In this document: positions 25,853 to 36,689 of the stretch, one piece after another
Layout of the letters: each line of letters starts with the position of its first letter
How positions within the stretch are numbered: position 1 is the stretch's first letter
Assembly: GCF_006539565.1 (NCBI RefSeq)
Contig: NZ_BJNG01000018.1
Coordinates: 62,001-126,000 of the forward strand
Source of the DNA: Pseudonocardia hydrocarbonoxydans
GTDB lineage: Bacteria; Actinomycetota; Actinomycetes; Mycobacteriales; Pseudonocardiaceae
Reading direction: 5' to 3'
DNA: 64,000 nt
The notes under the pieces: generated by a model
What the model was told of the DNA's origin: nothing
Databases searched by the model: none
The model's input: the letters and a program-made list of their open reading frames with translations, nothing else
Made by a program: the position numbers and the translations under genes

Positions 25853-26151
25853 TCCCCGATCCGCGGGACGTCCTGCTCGCGCCGGTCGTCTCCGAGAAGA
25901 GCTACGGGCTGCTCGAGGAGCGCCAGTACACCTTCCTCGTGAAGCCGGACGCGAACAAGACCGAGATCAAGATCGCCGTCGAGAAGGTGTTCGGCGTCAA
26001 GGTGCTCTCCGTGAACACCCTGAACCGCAACGGGAAGCGCAAGCGCTCCCGCACCGGCTACGGCAAGCGCAGGGACACGAAGCGCGCGATCGTCACGCTC
26101 TCCGAGGAGAGCCGGACGATCGACGTCTTCGGTGGCCGGGCAGGGGCGTAG
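25849..26151 (+). CDS. rplW: 50S ribosomal protein L23
   Basis: Encodes 100 residues of L23, which sits at the tunnel exit and docks trigger factor and [22 protein letters not shown] and the basic [20 protein letters not shown] segment are typical. GTG start overlapping the rplD stop. Confidence 0.96.
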   Translation: MIPDPRDVLLAPVVSEKSYGLLEERQYTFLVKPDANKTEIKIAVEKVFGVKVLSVNTLNRNGKRKRSRTGYGKRRDTKRAIVTLSEESRTIDVFGGRAGA

Positions 26152-26155
26152 GACG

Positions 26156-26992
26156 ATGGGTATCCGTAAGTACAAGCCGACGACCCCCGGTCGCCGTGGC
26201 TCCAGCGTCTCGGACTTCGCCGAGATCACGCGGTCCACGCCCGAGAAGTCGTTGATCCGTCCGCTGCACTCCAAGGGCGGGCGCAACGCGCACGGGCGTA
26301 TCACCACCCGGCACCAGGGCGGTGGCCACAAGCGGGCCTACCGCCTGATCGACTTCCGTCGCAACGACAAGGACGGCGTGCCGGCCAAGGTCGCGGAGAT
26401 CGAGTACGACCCGAACCGCACTTCGCGGATCGCACTGCTGCACTACGCCGACGGCGAGAAGCGCTACATCATCGCGCCGGAGAAGCTCAAGCAGGGCGAC
26501 CGCGTCGAGGCCGGCCCCCGGGCCGACATCAAGGTCGGCAACAACCTGCCGCTGCGCAACATCCCCACCGGCACCGTGATCCACGCGATCGAGCTCCGCC
26601 CCGGTGGCGGCGCGAAGATGGCGCGCTCGGCCGGGGCCAAGGTGCAGCTGGTGGCCAAGGACGGCCCGTACGCGCAGCTCCGGCTGCCGTCGGGGGAGAT
26701 CCGCAACGTCGACGTCCGCTGCCGCGCGACGATCGGCGAGGTCGGCAACTCCGAGCACTCCAACATCAACTGGGGTAAGGCCGGCCGCATGCGGTGGAAG
26801 GGCAAGCGCCCGACCGTCCGCGGTGTGGCCATGAACCCGGTCGACCACCCGCACGGTGGTGGTGAGGGCAAGACCTCCGGTGGTCGCCACCCGGTCAACC
26901 CCGCGGGCAAGCCCGAGGGCCGCACCCGCCGTACCAAGCCGTCCGACAAGTTGATCGTCCGCCGGCGTCGCACCGGCAAGAACAAGCGCTGA
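26156..26992 (+). CDS. rplB: 50S ribosomal protein L2
   Basis: Encodes 278 residues of L2, needed for subunit joining and peptidyl transfer. [14 protein letters not shown] starts it; the conserved C-terminal loop [18 protein letters not shown] carries the essential His. ATG at 26156 is taken over an in-frame GTG inside rplW because it gives the universal N-terminus. Confidence 0.97.
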   Translation: MGIRKYKPTTPGRRGSSVSDFAEITRSTPEKSLIRPLHSKGGRNAHGRITTRHQGGGHKRAYRLIDFRRNDKDGVPAKVAEIEYDPNRTSRIALLHYADGEKRYIIAPEKLKQGDRVEAGPRADIKVGNNLPLRNIPTGTVIHAIELRPGGGAKMARSAGAKVQLVAKDGPYAQLRLPSGEIRNVDVRCRATIGEVGNSEHSNINWGKAGRMRWKGKRPTVRGVAMNPVDHPHGGGEGKTSGGRHPVNPAGKPEGRTRRTKPSDKLIVRRRRTGKNKR

Positions 26993-27007
26993 GCAGGGAG
27001 GTAAAAG

Positions 27008-27289
27008 ATGCCACGCAGCCTGAAGAAGGGCCCGTTCGTGGATGACCACCTGCTCAAGAAGGTGGACGTCCTCAACGAGTCGGGCAAGAAGACCGTCATC
27101 CGGACCTGGTCCCGACGGTCGACCATCATCCCCGACATGATCGGGCACACGATCGCGGTGCACGACGGCCGCAAGCACGTGCCGGTGTTCGTGTCGGACT
27201 CCATGGTGGGCCACAAGCTGGGGGAGTTCGCGCCCACGCGGACCTTCCGTGGCCACATCAAGGACGACCGCAAGTCGCGCAGGCGCTGA
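27008..27289 (+). CDS. rpsS: 30S ribosomal protein S19
   Basis: Encodes 93 residues of S19, a head protein near the A site that binds with S13. [19 protein letters not shown] and the [15 protein letters not shown] motif are diagnostic. A GGGAGG ribosome site precedes the ATG. Confidence 0.97.
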   Translation: MPRSLKKGPFVDDHLLKKVDVLNESGKKTVIRTWSRRSTIIPDMIGHTIAVHDGRKHVPVFVSDSMVGHKLGEFAPTRTFRGHIKDDRKSRRR

Positions 27290-27311
27290 GACGGAGCAGG
27301 AGGAAGTGACC

Positions 27312-27727
27312 ATGGCTGAAACGGCCGAGAGCACGACCGCCGCGCCCGTCCGGGCGCGCGCGATCGCGCGGCACGTGCACATGTCGCCGACCAAGGTCCG
27401 GCGCGTCATCGCGCTGATCAAGGGTCGGCCGGTCCAGGACGCTCTCGACATCCTGCGGTTCTCGCCGCAGGCTGCCTGTGAGCCCCTGTACAAGGTGGTC
27501 GCCAGTGCGGCGGCCAACGCCCAGAACAACCTCGACCTGGACCCGGACACCCTCGTGGTGGCCGTGGCCATGGCCGACGAGGGCCCGACGCTCAAGCGCA
27601 TCCGCCCGCGGGCCCAGGGCCGCGCGTACCGGATCCGCAAGCGCACGAGCCACATCACCGTCGAGGTCGAGTCGCAGCCCGCCAAGAACGGGCGCGGCGC
27701 TCGTGGTGCGAAGGGGAGGACCCGCTA

Positions 27728-27728
<1 letters not shown>
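27312..27728 (+). CDS. rplV: 50S ribosomal protein L22
   Basis: Encodes 138 residues of L22, which lines the exit tunnel. [19 protein letters not shown] and the beta-hairpin around [22 protein letters not shown] are present. ATG at 27312 lies seven bases after AGGAGGA; an in-frame GTG at 27306 and earlier codons are less likely. The stop overlaps rpsC (TAATG). Confidence 0.95.
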
Positions 27729-28564
<836 letters not shown>

Positions 28565-28566
28565 TC

Positions 28567-28986
28567 ATGCTGATTCCGCGCAGGGTCAAGCACCGCAAGC
28601 AGCACCGTCCGCACCGCACCGGTGCGGCCTCGGGCGGCACCCGCGTCACCTTCGGTGAGTACGGCATCCAGGCCCTCGAGCCCGCCTACGTCACCAACCG
28701 GCAGATCGAGTCCGCTCGTATCGCCATCAACCGGCACATCAAGCGTGGCGGCAAGGTCTGGATCAACATCTTCCCGGACCGCCCGCTCACCAAGAAGCCG
28801 GCCGAGACCCGCATGGGTTCCGGTAAGGGATCCCCCGAGAAGTGGGTGTCCAACGTCAAGCCCGGCCGGGTCCTGTTCGAGATGAGCTACCCGAACGAGC
28901 AGCTCGCCCGCGAGGCCCTGCGCCGCGCGATCCACAAGCTGCCCATGAAGTGCCGGATCGTGACCCGTGAGGGTGGTGACATCTGA
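28567..28986 (+). CDS. rplP: 50S ribosomal protein L16
   Basis: Encodes 139 residues of L16, which contacts A-site tRNA and helps assemble the peptidyl-transferase region. [15 protein letters not shown] and [17 protein letters not shown] are diagnostic. The TGATG overlap couples it to rpmC. Confidence 0.97.
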   Translation: MLIPRRVKHRKQHRPHRTGAASGGTRVTFGEYGIQALEPAYVTNRQIESARIAINRHIKRGGKVWINIFPDRPLTKKPAETRMGSGKGSPEKWVSNVKPGRVLFEMSYPNEQLAREALRRAIHKLPMKCRIVTREGGDI

Positions 28987-29228
28987 TGGCCGCGTCGACG
29001 ACGACCGCAGCCGAGCTGCGTGAGCTCACCGACGAGGAGCTGGTGCTCCGCGTGCGGGAGGCCAAGGAGGAGCTGTTCAACCTCCGTTTCCAGATGGCCA
29101 CCGGGCAGCTGGACAACAACCGGCGGTTGCGTACCGTCCGGCACGACATCGCGCGGATCTACACGATCATGCGCGAGCGCGAGCTGGGCCTGTCTGCCGC
29201 CCCGGACGAGAATGAGGGCGCGGCATGA
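28986..29228 (+). CDS. rpmC: 50S ribosomal protein L29
   Basis: Encodes 80 residues of L29, a two-helix protein near the tunnel exit. [20 protein letters not shown] and [18 protein letters not shown] are typical. It overlaps rplP by one base and rpsQ by four. Confidence 0.95.
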   Translation: MAASTTTAAELRELTDEELVLRVREAKEELFNLRFQMATGQLDNNRRLRTVRHDIARIYTIMRERELGLSAAPDENEGAA

Positions 29229-29512
29229 GCGACACAGCGAAGACGCCGCCCACCGAGGTGGAGCGGAACGAGCGCAAGATCCGTGAGGGTCTCGTGGTCT
29301 CCGACAAGATGGCGAAGACGATCGTCGTCGTCGTCGAGGACCGCGTGAAGCACCGGATGTACGGCAAGGTCATCCGCCGGACGACGAAGATCAAGGCGCA
29401 CGACGAGGCCAACACGGCCGGCGTCGGCGACCGCGTCCGGCTGATGGAGACCCGCCCGCTGTCGGCCACCAAGCGCTGGCGCCTGGTGGAGATCCTGGAG
29501 AAGGCGAAGTGA
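29225..29512 (+). CDS. rpsQ: 30S ribosomal protein S17
   Basis: Encodes 95 residues of S17, an early assembly protein with an OB fold. [19 protein letters not shown] and [19 protein letters not shown] are canonical. ATGA overlap with rpmC, GTGA overlap with rplN. Confidence 0.96.
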   Translation: MSDTAKTPPTEVERNERKIREGLVVSDKMAKTIVVVVEDRVKHRMYGKVIRRTTKIKAHDEANTAGVGDRVRLMETRPLSATKRWRLVEILEKAK

Positions 29513-29877
29513 TCCAGCAGGAGTCGCGACTGCGCGTCGCCGACAACACCGGTGCCAAGGAGATCCTGTGCATCCGGGTGCTGGGCGGTTCGGCCCGGCG
29601 CTACGCGGGCATCGGCGACACCATCGTCGCCACGGTGAAGGACGCGATGCCCGGGGCCGGGGTGAAGCGCGGTGACGTCGTCAAGGCGGTCATCGTCCGC
29701 ACCGTCAAGGAGCGTCGCCGCCCGGATGGTTCCTACATCCGTTTCGACGAGAACGCCGCCGTGCTGATCAAGCCGGACGGCGAGCCGCGGGGGACCCGCA
29801 TCTTCGGACCGGTCGGTCGCGAGCTGCGCGACAAGAAGTTCATGAAGATCATCTCCCTCGCGCCGGAGGTGCTGTAA
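29509..29877 (+). CDS. rplN: 50S ribosomal protein L14
   Basis: Encodes 122 residues, the universal L14 length; it forms an inter-subunit bridge and binds silencing factor Rsf[19 protein letters not shown] and [18 protein letters not shown] are diagnostic. GTG start inside the end of rpsQ. Confidence 0.97.
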   Translation: MIQQESRLRVADNTGAKEILCIRVLGGSARRYAGIGDTIVATVKDAMPGAGVKRGDVVKAVIVRTVKERRRPDGSYIRFDENAAVLIKPDGEPRGTRIFGPVGRELRDKKFMKIISLAPEVL

Positions 29878-29880
29878 CCC

Positions 29881-30207
29881 ATGAAGATCAAGAAGGGCGA
29901 CACCGTCGTGGTGATCGCCGGCAAGGACAAGGGAGCGAAGGGGAAGGTCATCCAGGCCTACCCCGAGCGTGACCGCGTCCTGGTCGAGGGCGTGAACCGG
30001 ATCAAGAAGCACACCCGGGTCAGCCAGAACCAGCGCGGCGCCCAGTCCGGCGGCATCGTCACGCAGGAGGCCGCCATCCACGTCTCGAACGTGATGGTCG
30101 TCGACTCCGACGGCAAGCCGACGCGCGTGGGCCGTCAGGTCACCCGCGACGAGGACGGCAAGCGGTCCAGCGTTCGGGTCTCCCGGAGCAACGGGAAGGA
30201 GATCTGA
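29881..30207 (+). CDS. rplX: 50S ribosomal protein L24
   Basis: Encodes 108 residues of L24, an assembly initiator. The KOW motif lies at the N-terminus ([20 protein letters not shown]). Three bases separate it from rplN and one base from rplE. Confidence 0.96.
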   Translation: MKIKKGDTVVVIAGKDKGAKGKVIQAYPERDRVLVEGVNRIKKHTRVSQNQRGAQSGGIVTQEAAIHVSNVMVVDSDGKPTRVGRQVTRDEDGKRSSVRVSRSNGKEI

Positions 30208-30208
30208 C

Positions 30209-30775
30209 ATGACCAGCACCGAAGAGAAGACGATCCCGCGGCTCAAGCAGCGCTACCGGGACGAGATCGCGGGTGAGCTGCGCGAGCAGTTCTCCTACGC
30301 GAACGTCATGCAGATCCCCGGCGTCGTGAAGGTCGTCGTCAACATGGGTGTCGGCGACGCCGCCCGCGACGCGAAGCTGATCGACGGCGCGATGCGCGAC
30401 CTGGCCACCATCACCGGCCAGAAGCCGCAGATGCGCCGGGCCACCAAGTCGATCGCCCAGTTCAAGCTGCGCGAGGGCATGCCGATCGGCGCGAAGGTCA
30501 CCCTGCGCAGCGACCGGATGTGGGAGTTCCTGGACCGGCTGCTGACGATCGCGCTGCCGCGTATCCGCGACTTCCGCGGCCTCTCGGCCACGCAGTTCGA
30601 CGGCCGGGGCAACTACACCTTCGGCCTGAACGAGCAGTCGATGTTCCACGAGATCGACCCCGACTCGATCGACCGTCCGCGCGGCATGGACATCACGGTC
30701 GTCACCACGGCCACGACCGACGAGGAAGGCCGGGCGCTGCTGCGCAAGCTCGGCTTCCCGTTCAAGGAGGCGTGA
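30209..30775 (+). CDS. rplE: 50S ribosomal protein L5
   Basis: Encodes 188 residues of L5, which binds 5S rRNA and contacts P-site tRNA. Typical segments are [34 protein letters not shown] and the C-terminal [18 protein letters not shown] follows the rplX stop immediately. Confidence 0.97.
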   Translation: MTSTEEKTIPRLKQRYRDEIAGELREQFSYANVMQIPGVVKVVVNMGVGDAARDAKLIDGAMRDLATITGQKPQMRRATKSIAQFKLREGMPIGAKVTLRSDRMWEFLDRLLTIALPRIRDFRGLSATQFDGRGNYTFGLNEQSMFHEIDPDSIDRPRGMDITVVTTATTDEEGRALLRKLGFPFKEA

Positions 30776-30776
30776 G

Positions 30777-30962
30777 ATGGCCAAGAAGGCCCTCCGGATC
30801 AAGGCCGCGGCCGTTCCGAAGTTCAAGGTCCGCGGTTACACCCGCTGCCAGAAGTGCGGACGGCCCCGCGCCGTGCTGCGCAAGTTCGGCCTCTGCCGGA
30901 TCTGCGTCCGCGAGATGGCCCACGCCGGCGAGCTGCCGGGCGTGAGCAAGTCCTCCTGGTAG
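30777..30962 (+). CDS. rpsN: 30S ribosomal protein S14, zinc-binding short type
   Basis: Encodes 61 residues, the short S14 type Z. Cys24, Cys27, Cys40 and Cys43 form a zinc ribbon. Actinobacteria often carry a second, zinc-free S14 under zinc control elsewhere in the genome; none is in this window. One base follows rplE. Confidence 0.96.
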   Translation: MAKKALRIKAAAVPKFKVRGYTRCQKCGRPRAVLRKFGLCRICVREMAHAGELPGVSKSSW

Positions 30963-30989
30963 CCCCACCCTCCTCCAGATCGTCACAGG

Positions 30990-31011
30990 CCCCCGGGTGC
31001 GAGCCCGGGGG
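30990..31011 (+). terminator. Hairpin between rpsN and rpsH
   Basis: CCCCCGGG pairs with CCCGGGGG around a six-base loop in the 76-base gap after rpsN. It may act as an attenuator or mRNA stabiliser at the boundary with rpsH. Confidence 0.45.
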
Positions 31012-31038
31012 AACCAGGCGGGAAAGCAGTGACGTCAC

Positions 31039-31437
31039 ATGACGATGACCGATCCCATCGCGGACATGCTCACGCGTCTGCGCAACGCCAACTCGGCGTA
31101 CCACGACCGCGTGGTCATGCCCCACTCCAAGCTCAAGGTGTCGATCGCCGAGATCCTCCAGCGTGAGGGCTACATCGCCTCGCACTCCGTCGAGGACGCC
31201 GAGGTCGGCAAGTCCCTGGTCATCGAGCTGAAGTACGGCCGCAACCGCGAGCGGAGCATCGCCGGCCTGCGCCGCGTCTCCAAGCCCGGTCTGCGCGTCT
31301 ACGCCAAGTCCACGAACCTGCCGCGCGTGCTCGGCGGTCTGGGCGTGGCCATCATCTCCACGTCCGCCGGTCTCCAGACCGAGCGGCAAGCACACAAGAA
31401 CGGCGTGGGCGGAGAAGTCCTCGCCTACGTCTGGTGA
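31039..31437 (+). CDS. rpsH: 30S ribosomal protein S8
   Basis: Encodes 132 residues of S8, a primary 16S rRNA binder and, in E. coli, the repressor of the spc operon. [19 protein letters not shown] and the C-terminal [13 protein letters not shown] are canonical. Two in-frame ATG codons (31039 and 31045) are possible starts. Confidence 0.97.
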   Translation: MTMTDPIADMLTRLRNANSAYHDRVVMPHSKLKVSIAEILQREGYIASHSVEDAEVGKSLVIELKYGRNRERSIAGLRRVSKPGLRVYAKSTNLPRVLGGLGVAIISTSAGLQTERQAHKNGVGGEVLAYVW

Positions 31438-31449
31438 GGGGGTAACACC

Positions 31450-31989
31450 ATGTCCCGAATCGGGAAGCTGCCCATCACCGTTCCGTCCGGTGTGGATGTC
31501 CAGATCGACGGTCGTACGGTGACGGTCAAGGGGCCCAAGGGCACCCTGACGCACACCGTCATCGAGCCGATCACGGTCGAGCGCGACGACACCGGTGCCG
31601 TGGTCGTCAAGCGGCCGGACGACGAGCGGCGCAGCAAGGCCTACCACGGCCTGTCGCGCACGCTGGTCAACAACCTCATGCTCGGCGTCACCACGGGCTA
31701 CGAGAAGAAGCTCGAGATCGTCGGCGTCGGCTACCGCGTCGCCCTCAAGGCGGGCAACCTCGAGTTCGCGCTCGGGTTCAGCCACCCCGTGGTCGTCCAG
31801 CCGCCGGAGGGCATCACCTTCGTCGTCGAGACCCCGAACCGGTTCTCCGTCCAGGGGATCGACAAGCAGCTGGTCGGCGAGACCGCCGCCAACATCCGCA
31901 AGATCAGGAAGCCCGAGCCCTACAAGGGCAAGGGCGTGCGGTACGCGGGCGAGAACGTGCGCCGCAAGGTCGGGAAGACGGGTAAGTAA
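31450..31989 (+). CDS. rplF: 50S ribosomal protein L6
   Basis: Encodes 179 residues of L6, located near the factor-binding site. [17 protein letters not shown] and the [20 protein letters not shown] motif are diagnostic. The stop overlaps rplR (TAATG). Confidence 0.97.
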   Translation: MSRIGKLPITVPSGVDVQIDGRTVTVKGPKGTLTHTVIEPITVERDDTGAVVVKRPDDERRSKAYHGLSRTLVNNLMLGVTTGYEKKLEIVGVGYRVALKAGNLEFALGFSHPVVVQPPEGITFVVETPNRFSVQGIDKQLVGETAANIRKIRKPEPYKGKGVRYAGENVRRKVGKTGK

Positions 31990-32393
31990 TGGCCGAGACA
32001 ATTTCCGCGGCGGCCAGGAAGCGGACCGCCTCCCAGGTGTCGGCCAAGCGCCGTACCGCCGTCACCCGCCGGCACGCCCGGCTCCGCAAGAAGGTCAGCG
32101 GCAGCCCGGAGCGTCCCCGGCTCGCGGTCAAGCGCAGCTCGCGGCACATCCTCGTGCAGCTGATCGACGACCTCGCAGGCCGCACGCTGGCCTCGGCGTC
32201 GACGATGGAGGCCGACGTCCGCGCGCTCGACGGCGACAAGAAGGCCCGTGCGGCCAAGGTCGGCGAGCTCGTGGCCACCCGGGCCCGCGAGGCCGGCGTC
32301 ACTGCCGTCGTGTTCGACCACGGTGGTTTCGGCTACCACGGCCGGATCGCCGCGCTGGCCGACGCCGCGCGCGAGGGTGGTCTGGAGTTCTGA
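31989..32393 (+). CDS. rplR: 50S ribosomal protein L18
   Basis: Encodes 134 residues of L18, which binds 5S rRNA with L5. The body [20 protein letters not shown] and C-terminal [20 protein letters not shown] are typical. Confidence 0.96.
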   Translation: MAETISAAARKRTASQVSAKRRTAVTRRHARLRKKVSGSPERPRLAVKRSSRHILVQLIDDLAGRTLASASTMEADVRALDGDKKARAAKVGELVATRAREAGVTAVVFDHGGFGYHGRIAALADAAREGGLEF

Positions 32394-32424
32394 TGCACAC
32401 GAACAACATGGAAGGAAACCACTG

Positions 32425-33090
32425 ATGCCGGGACGTGCACGGCGCGACGGCGGAGGGCCCGGTGGGTCCGGAGGGCCCAACAGCGGGCCCGGTGGCGAGC
32501 GCAACAACTCCGGCGGCGGCCGTGACCGCCGCGACGGGGGCGGCCGGGGCGGAGCCCAGGACAAGACCCCGTACATCGAGCGGCTGGTCACGATCAACCG
32601 TGTCGCCAAGGTCGTCAAGGGTGGTCGGCGCTTCAGCTTCACCGCGCTGATGATCGTCGGCGACGGCGACGGCCTGGTGGGCGTCGGCTACGGCAAGGCC
32701 AAGGAGGTGCCCGCGGCGATCGCCAAGGGTGTGGAGGAGGCGAAGAAGAACTTCTTCCGCGTCCCCCGCATCGGCGGCACGATCGTCCACCGGGTGCAGG
32801 GCGAGGCCGCTGCCGGCGTCGTCCTCCTCCGCCCGGCCAGCCCCGGTACCGGCGTCATCGCCGGTGGTCCGGTGCGTGCCGTGCTGGAGTGCGCCGGGAT
32901 CCACGACATCCTCTCCAAGAGCCTGGGCTCCGACAACGCGATCAACGTCGTGCACGCCACGATCGCCGCGCTGCGGATGATCCAGCGTCCCGAGGAGGTG
33001 GCGGCCCGCCGTGGCCTGCCGCTCGAGGACGTCGCCCCGGCCCAGATGATGCGTGCGCGTGCGGAAGCCGCACAGGCGGCGAGGGTCTGA
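32425..33090 (+). CDS. rpsE: 30S ribosomal protein S5 with Gly-rich N-terminus
   Basis: Encodes 221 residues. A Gly/Arg/Asp-rich N-terminal extension of about 45 residues precedes the S5 body ([20 protein letters not shown]; the double-stranded RNA-binding domain; [21 protein letters not shown]). S5 sits at the mRNA entry and affects fidelity. ATG at 32425 follows AAGGAAA; upstream in-frame codons lie in rplR. Confidence 0.95.
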   Translation: MPGRARRDGGGPGGSGGPNSGPGGERNNSGGGRDRRDGGGRGGAQDKTPYIERLVTINRVAKVVKGGRRFSFTALMIVGDGDGLVGVGYGKAKEVPAAIAKGVEEAKKNFFRVPRIGGTIVHRVQGEAAAGVVLLRPASPGTGVIAGGPVRAVLECAGIHDILSKSLGSDNAINVVHATIAALRMIQRPEEVAARRGLPLEDVAPAQMMRARAEAAQAARV

Positions 33091-33275
33091 TGTCGAAGCT
33101 GATCATCACCCAGCGCAAGAGCGTCATCGGCGCCAAGGCCAACCAGCGCGCCACGATGCTCTCGCTCGGGCTGCGCAAGATCCGCCAGACGGTGGAGAAG
33201 GACGACACCCCGCAGATCCGGGGCATGGTCCACACCGTCCGGCACCTCGTGACGGTTGAGGAGGTGAACTCGTGA
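33090..33275 (+). CDS. rpmD: 50S ribosomal protein L30
   Basis: Encodes 61 residues of L30. [20 protein letters not shown] and [17 protein letters not shown] are diagnostic. ATG overlaps the rpsE stop (TGATG), and its own stop overlaps the rplO GTG. Confidence 0.96.
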   Translation: MSKLIITQRKSVIGAKANQRATMLSLGLRKIRQTVEKDDTPQIRGMVHTVRHLVTVEEVNS

Positions 33276-33727
33276 GCGAGTCCACCATCAAGATCCACCA
33301 CCTGCGCCCCGCGCCGGGTGCGAAGACCGCGAAGACCCGCGTCGGACGCGGTGAGGGCGGCAAGGGCGGCAAGACCGCCGGCCGCGGCACCAAGGGCACG
33401 CGCGCCCGCAAGGGCGTGCCCGCGGGCTTTGAGGGCGGGCAGATGCCGCTGCACATGCGGCTGCCCAAGCTGAAGGGGTTCAAGAACCGCTTCCGCGTGG
33501 AGTTCCAGGTCGTGAACGTCGGCGACCTGGCCACCCTGTTCCCGCAGGGTGGCACCGTCGGTCCCGACGAGCTCGTCGAGGCCGGTGCGGTCCGCCGCAA
33601 CCAGCCCGTCAAGGTGCTGGGCAACGGTGACCTCGACGGCGTCAAGCTCACCGTGAGTGCTCACGCGTTCTCGGGCAGCGCCCGCGACAAGATCGCGGCC
33701 GCGGGCGGGTCCGTCACCGAGCTGTGA
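33272..33727 (+). CDS. rplO: 50S ribosomal protein L15
   Basis: Encodes 151 residues of L15, a late-assembly protein. [20 protein letters not shown] and the Gly/Lys-rich [16 protein letters not shown] segment are typical. GTG start. Last ribosomal gene of the spc group before secY. Confidence 0.96.
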   Translation: MSESTIKIHHLRPAPGAKTAKTRVGRGEGGKGGKTAGRGTKGTRARKGVPAGFEGGQMPLHMRLPKLKGFKNRFRVEFQVVNVGDLATLFPQGGTVGPDELVEAGAVRRNQPVKVLGNGDLDGVKLTVSAHAFSGSARDKIAAAGGSVTEL

Positions 33728-33739
33728 CACCCGTTCGGT

Positions 33740-33770
33740 GCGGACCGGGGCCCTACCGGCTCCGGTCCGC
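33740..33770 (+). terminator. Hairpin between rplO and secY
   Basis: GCGGACCGG (33740-33748) pairs with CCGGTCCGC (33762-33770) across a 13-base loop, 12 bases after the rplO stop. A TAGGGT at 33796-33801 could be the -10 of a separate secY promoter, but no -35 is evident. Confidence 0.5.
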
Positions 33771-33874
33771 GCCGTGGGGGCGGTACAGCCGCTGTTAGGG
33801 TTCTGCGCGGGTCGGCCGGGTGCCGCCGCGGCAGCCCGCGACGCGGGGGCCACCAGTACAGGAGGATCACACCA

Positions 33875-35191
33875 GTGCTCAGCGCTTTCCGGTCGGCACT
33901 GACCACGCCGGATCTCCGGAAGAAGATCCTCTTCACGCTCGGGATCGTCGCGGTCTACCGGCTCGGTGCCACCATCCCGTCGCCGGGTGTCTCGTACCCG
34001 GCCGTGCAGCAGTGCATCGCCGACGTCTCCGGCGGGGCGAACGCCAGCGTCTACTCGCTGATCAACCTGTTCTCCGGCGGGGCGTTGCTCCAGCTGTCGA
34101 TCTTCGCGCTCGGCATCATGCCGTACATCACGTCGAGCATCATCGTGCAGCTGCTCACCGTGGTCATCCCGCGGTTCGAGCAGCTGAAGAAGGAAGGGCA
34201 GTCGGGTCAGGCCAAGCTGACCCAGTACACCCGCTACCTGACGATCGCGCTCGGCGTCCTGCAGGCCACCGGCATCGTCGCGCTGGCCGACCGCGGGCAG
34301 CTGTTCCAGGGCTGCACCCAGGACATCATCCCGGGCAACAGCGTCTTCGACCTCGCCCTGATCGTCGTCGTGATGACCGCGGGCACCGCCGTCGTCATGT
34401 GGCTGGGCGAGCAGGTCACCGAGCGCGGCGTCGGCAACGGCATGTCGCTGCTGATCTTCGCCTCGATCGCCGCGCGGATCCCGGCCGAGGGCGCCAACAT
34501 CCTCAACAACCCCGAGGGCGGCCCGCTGATCTTCGCCGGGGTCTGCGTCTTCGGTCTGGCCATCATCGCGAGCGTGGTGTTCGTCGAGCAGGGCCAGCGC
34601 CGGATCCCGGTGCAGTACGCGAAGCGGATGGTCGGTCGCCGGATGTACGGCGGCACGTCCACGTACCTGCCGCTCAAGGTCAACCAGGCCGGCGTCATCC
34701 CCGTCATCTTCGGCTCGTCGCTGCTGTACCTGCCGCAGCTGATCTCGCAGCTGGCCGGGAGCGTCGACGGCGGGTTCCAGCAGTTCGTGCAGACCTATCT
34801 GGTCGATCAGTCCAACCCGGTGCACATCCTGCTGTACGTCGCACTGATCATCTTCTTCACGTACTTCTACGTCGGCATCACGTTCAACCCCGACGAGCGG
34901 GCCGACGAGATGAAGAAGTTCGGCGGCTTCATCCCCGGCATCCGCCCGGGCCGGCCCACCGCCGAGTACCTGAACTACGTGCTCTCGCGCATCACGCTGC
35001 CCGGATCGCTCTACCTCGGCCTGATCGCGGTGCTCCCGAACTTCTTCCTGGGGATCACCGGATCGGGTCAGAACCAGAACTTCCCGTTCGGCGGCACGGC
35101 TGTTCTGATCATGGTCGGCGTGGGTCTCGACACCGTGAAGCAGATCGAGAGCCAGCTCATGCAGCGCAACTACGAGGGATTCCTGCGCTAA
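33875..35191 (+). CDS. secY: Preprotein translocase subunit SecY
   Basis: Encodes 438 residues, the channel subunit of the Sec translocon in the cytoplasmic membrane, with ten predicted transmembrane helices. The plug/TM2 region (FSGGALLQLSIFALGIMPYI) and cytoplasmic loop motifs (MVGRRMYGGTSTYLPLKVNQ; FGGFIPGIRPGRPT) are conserved. GTG start with AGGAGG ten bases upstream. It precedes adk and map, the classical order. Confidence 0.96.
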   Translation: MLSAFRSALTTPDLRKKILFTLGIVAVYRLGATIPSPGVSYPAVQQCIADVSGGANASVYSLINLFSGGALLQLSIFALGIMPYITSSIIVQLLTVVIPRFEQLKKEGQSGQAKLTQYTRYLTIALGVLQATGIVALADRGQLFQGCTQDIIPGNSVFDLALIVVVMTAGTAVVMWLGEQVTERGVGNGMSLLIFASIAARIPAEGANILNNPEGGPLIFAGVCVFGLAIIASVVFVEQGQRRIPVQYAKRMVGRRMYGGTSTYLPLKVNQAGVIPVIFGSSLLYLPQLISQLAGSVDGGFQQFVQTYLVDQSNPVHILLYVALIIFFTYFYVGITFNPDERADEMKKFGGFIPGIRPGRPTAEYLNYVLSRITLPGSLYLGLIAVLPNFFLGITGSGQNQNFPFGGTAVLIMVGVGLDTVKQIESQLMQRNYEGFLR

Positions 35192-35236
35192 CGTCGCATC
35201 GACAAGCTGTAGAACAACAGGGGAAGGCGGGCTCGC

Positions 35237-35785
35237 GTGCGACTCGTTCTGGTGGGGCCGCCGGGTGCGGGCAAGGGAACTCAGGCTGAGCGGATGGCGG
35301 AGCGGCTCGACGTGCCGCACATCTCGACCGGCGACCTGTTCCGGGCCAACCTCAAGGAGGAGACCCCCCTGGGGGTCGAGGCCAAGCGCTACATGGACGC
35401 GGGTGACCTGGTCCCCGACGAGGTCACGGTCGCGATGGTCCGCGAGCGCCTCACCGAGCCCGACGCCGCGAAGGGCTTCATCCTCGACGGCTTCCCGCGC
35501 ACGGCCCCGCAGGCCGAGTCGCTGGCCGGGCTGCTGAGCGAGCAGGGCCTCGAGCTCGACGCGGTCGTCGAGTTCGACGTCGCCGACGAGGTCGTCGTGC
35601 AGCGGCTGCTCGGGCGCGGGCGCAGCGACGACACCGAGGACGTCATCCGTCGCCGCCAGCAGGTCTACCGCGACGACACCGCCCCGCTGCTCGAGTACTA
35701 CGCCGACCGCCTGGTCAGCGTCGACGCCGTCGGTACCGTCGAGGAGATCACCGACCGGGTGTTCGACGCCCTGCCCCGGCCGTGA
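35237..35785 (+). CDS. adk: Adenylate kinase (short form)
   Basis: Encodes 182 residues; interconverts ATP + AMP and 2 ADP. The P-loop [10 protein letters not shown] is at residues 7-16, and [13 protein letters not shown] and the Arg-rich [15 protein letters not shown] are present. The zinc/LID insertion of long forms is missing, as in mycobacteria. GTG start. Its stop overlaps the map start (GTGA). Confidence 0.95.
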   Translation: MRLVLVGPPGAGKGTQAERMAERLDVPHISTGDLFRANLKEETPLGVEAKRYMDAGDLVPDEVTVAMVRERLTEPDAAKGFILDGFPRTAPQAESLAGLLSEQGLELDAVVEFDVADEVVVQRLLGRGRSDDTEDVIRRRQQVYRDDTAPLLEYYADRLVSVDAVGTVEEITDRVFDALPRP

Positions 35786-36609
35786 GCCGGGGGCGCGGAG
35801 GGGTCCGCGGCCTGGTGGCCCGGCTGCGTGGCCGGGACATCGAGCTGAAGACGCCGGGCGAGCTGGAGGCGATGCGGGCCGCGGGCGCGCTCGTCGCCCG
35901 CACGCTCGCGGCCGTCGTCGACCTGGCCAAGCCGGGCGTCAGCACCGGTGAGCTCGACGCGCTGGCCGAGCAGACCATCCGCGACGGCGGCGCCGTGCCC
36001 TCGTTCCTCGGCTACCACGGGTTCCCGGCGTCGATCTGCGCCTCGGTGAACGAGCAGATCGTGCACGGCATCCCGTCCACGGCCACGCTCCTCGCCGACG
36101 GCGACCTGATCTCCGTCGACTGCGGCGCGATCCTGGACGGCTGGCACGGCGACGCCGCGGTCACGATCCCGATCGGTGCGGTCAGCGAGGCCGACCGGAA
36201 GCTGTCGGCGGCGTGCGAGGCCGCGCTGCACGCCGGGATCGCCGCCGTCGTGCCCGGCGGGCGGCTCTCCGACATCTCCCACGCCGTGCAGACGGCCTGC
36301 GAGGAGGCCGGGCGCCGCGACGGCGTCGAGTACGGGATCGTCGCCGAGTACGGCGGCCACGGCATCGGCACCGCCATGCACATGGACCCGTTCCTGCCCA
36401 ACCACGGCGACCCCGGACAGGGGCCGCGGCTGCGTGCCGGCATGGCGCTGGCGGTGGAGCCGATGCTCACCGGCGGCGACCCGGAGACCCTCGAGCTGCC
36501 CGACGGCTGGACGGTCGTCACCGCCGACGGGAGCCGCGCCGTGCACTGGGAGCACAGTGTCGCCGTCACCGAGGACGGGCCCCGGATCCTCACCCTGCCC
36601 GGATCCTGA
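35782..36609 (+). CDS. map: Methionine aminopeptidase, type I
   Basis: Encodes 275 residues; removes the initiator Met from new proteins. Metal ligands align with the E. coli enzyme: Asp113, Asp124, His193, Glu226 and Glu257; the catalytic His corresponds to the [19 protein letters not shown] stretch. An Arg-rich N-terminal extension of about 18 residues precedes the catalytic body ([15 protein letters not shown]). GTG start overlapping the adk stop. Confidence 0.93.
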   Translation: MSRGRGGVRGLVARLRGRDIELKTPGELEAMRAAGALVARTLAAVVDLAKPGVSTGELDALAEQTIRDGGAVPSFLGYHGFPASICASVNEQIVHGIPSTATLLADGDLISVDCGAILDGWHGDAAVTIPIGAVSEADRKLSAACEAALHAGIAAVVPGGRLSDISHAVQTACEEAGRRDGVEYGIVAEYGGHGIGTAMHMDPFLPNHGDPGQGPRLRAGMALAVEPMLTGGDPETLELPDGWTVVTADGSRAVHWEHSVAVTEDGPRILTLPGS

Positions 36610-36677
36610 ATCGGTCGAGCACACCGTCGTGACCCAACACTGATCACACGGCGGGTCCGCTCGCCGGGGTGCTGGGC

Positions 36678-36683
36678 TAGGTT
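36678..36683 (+). promoter_or_regulatory. Leaderless -10 for pntAA
   Basis: TAGGTT ends six bases before the ATG at 36690 and no ribosome-binding site lies between, so the transcript probably starts at the ATG. The -35 region is not recognisable. Confidence 0.5.
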
Positions 36684-36689
36684 CCGGCA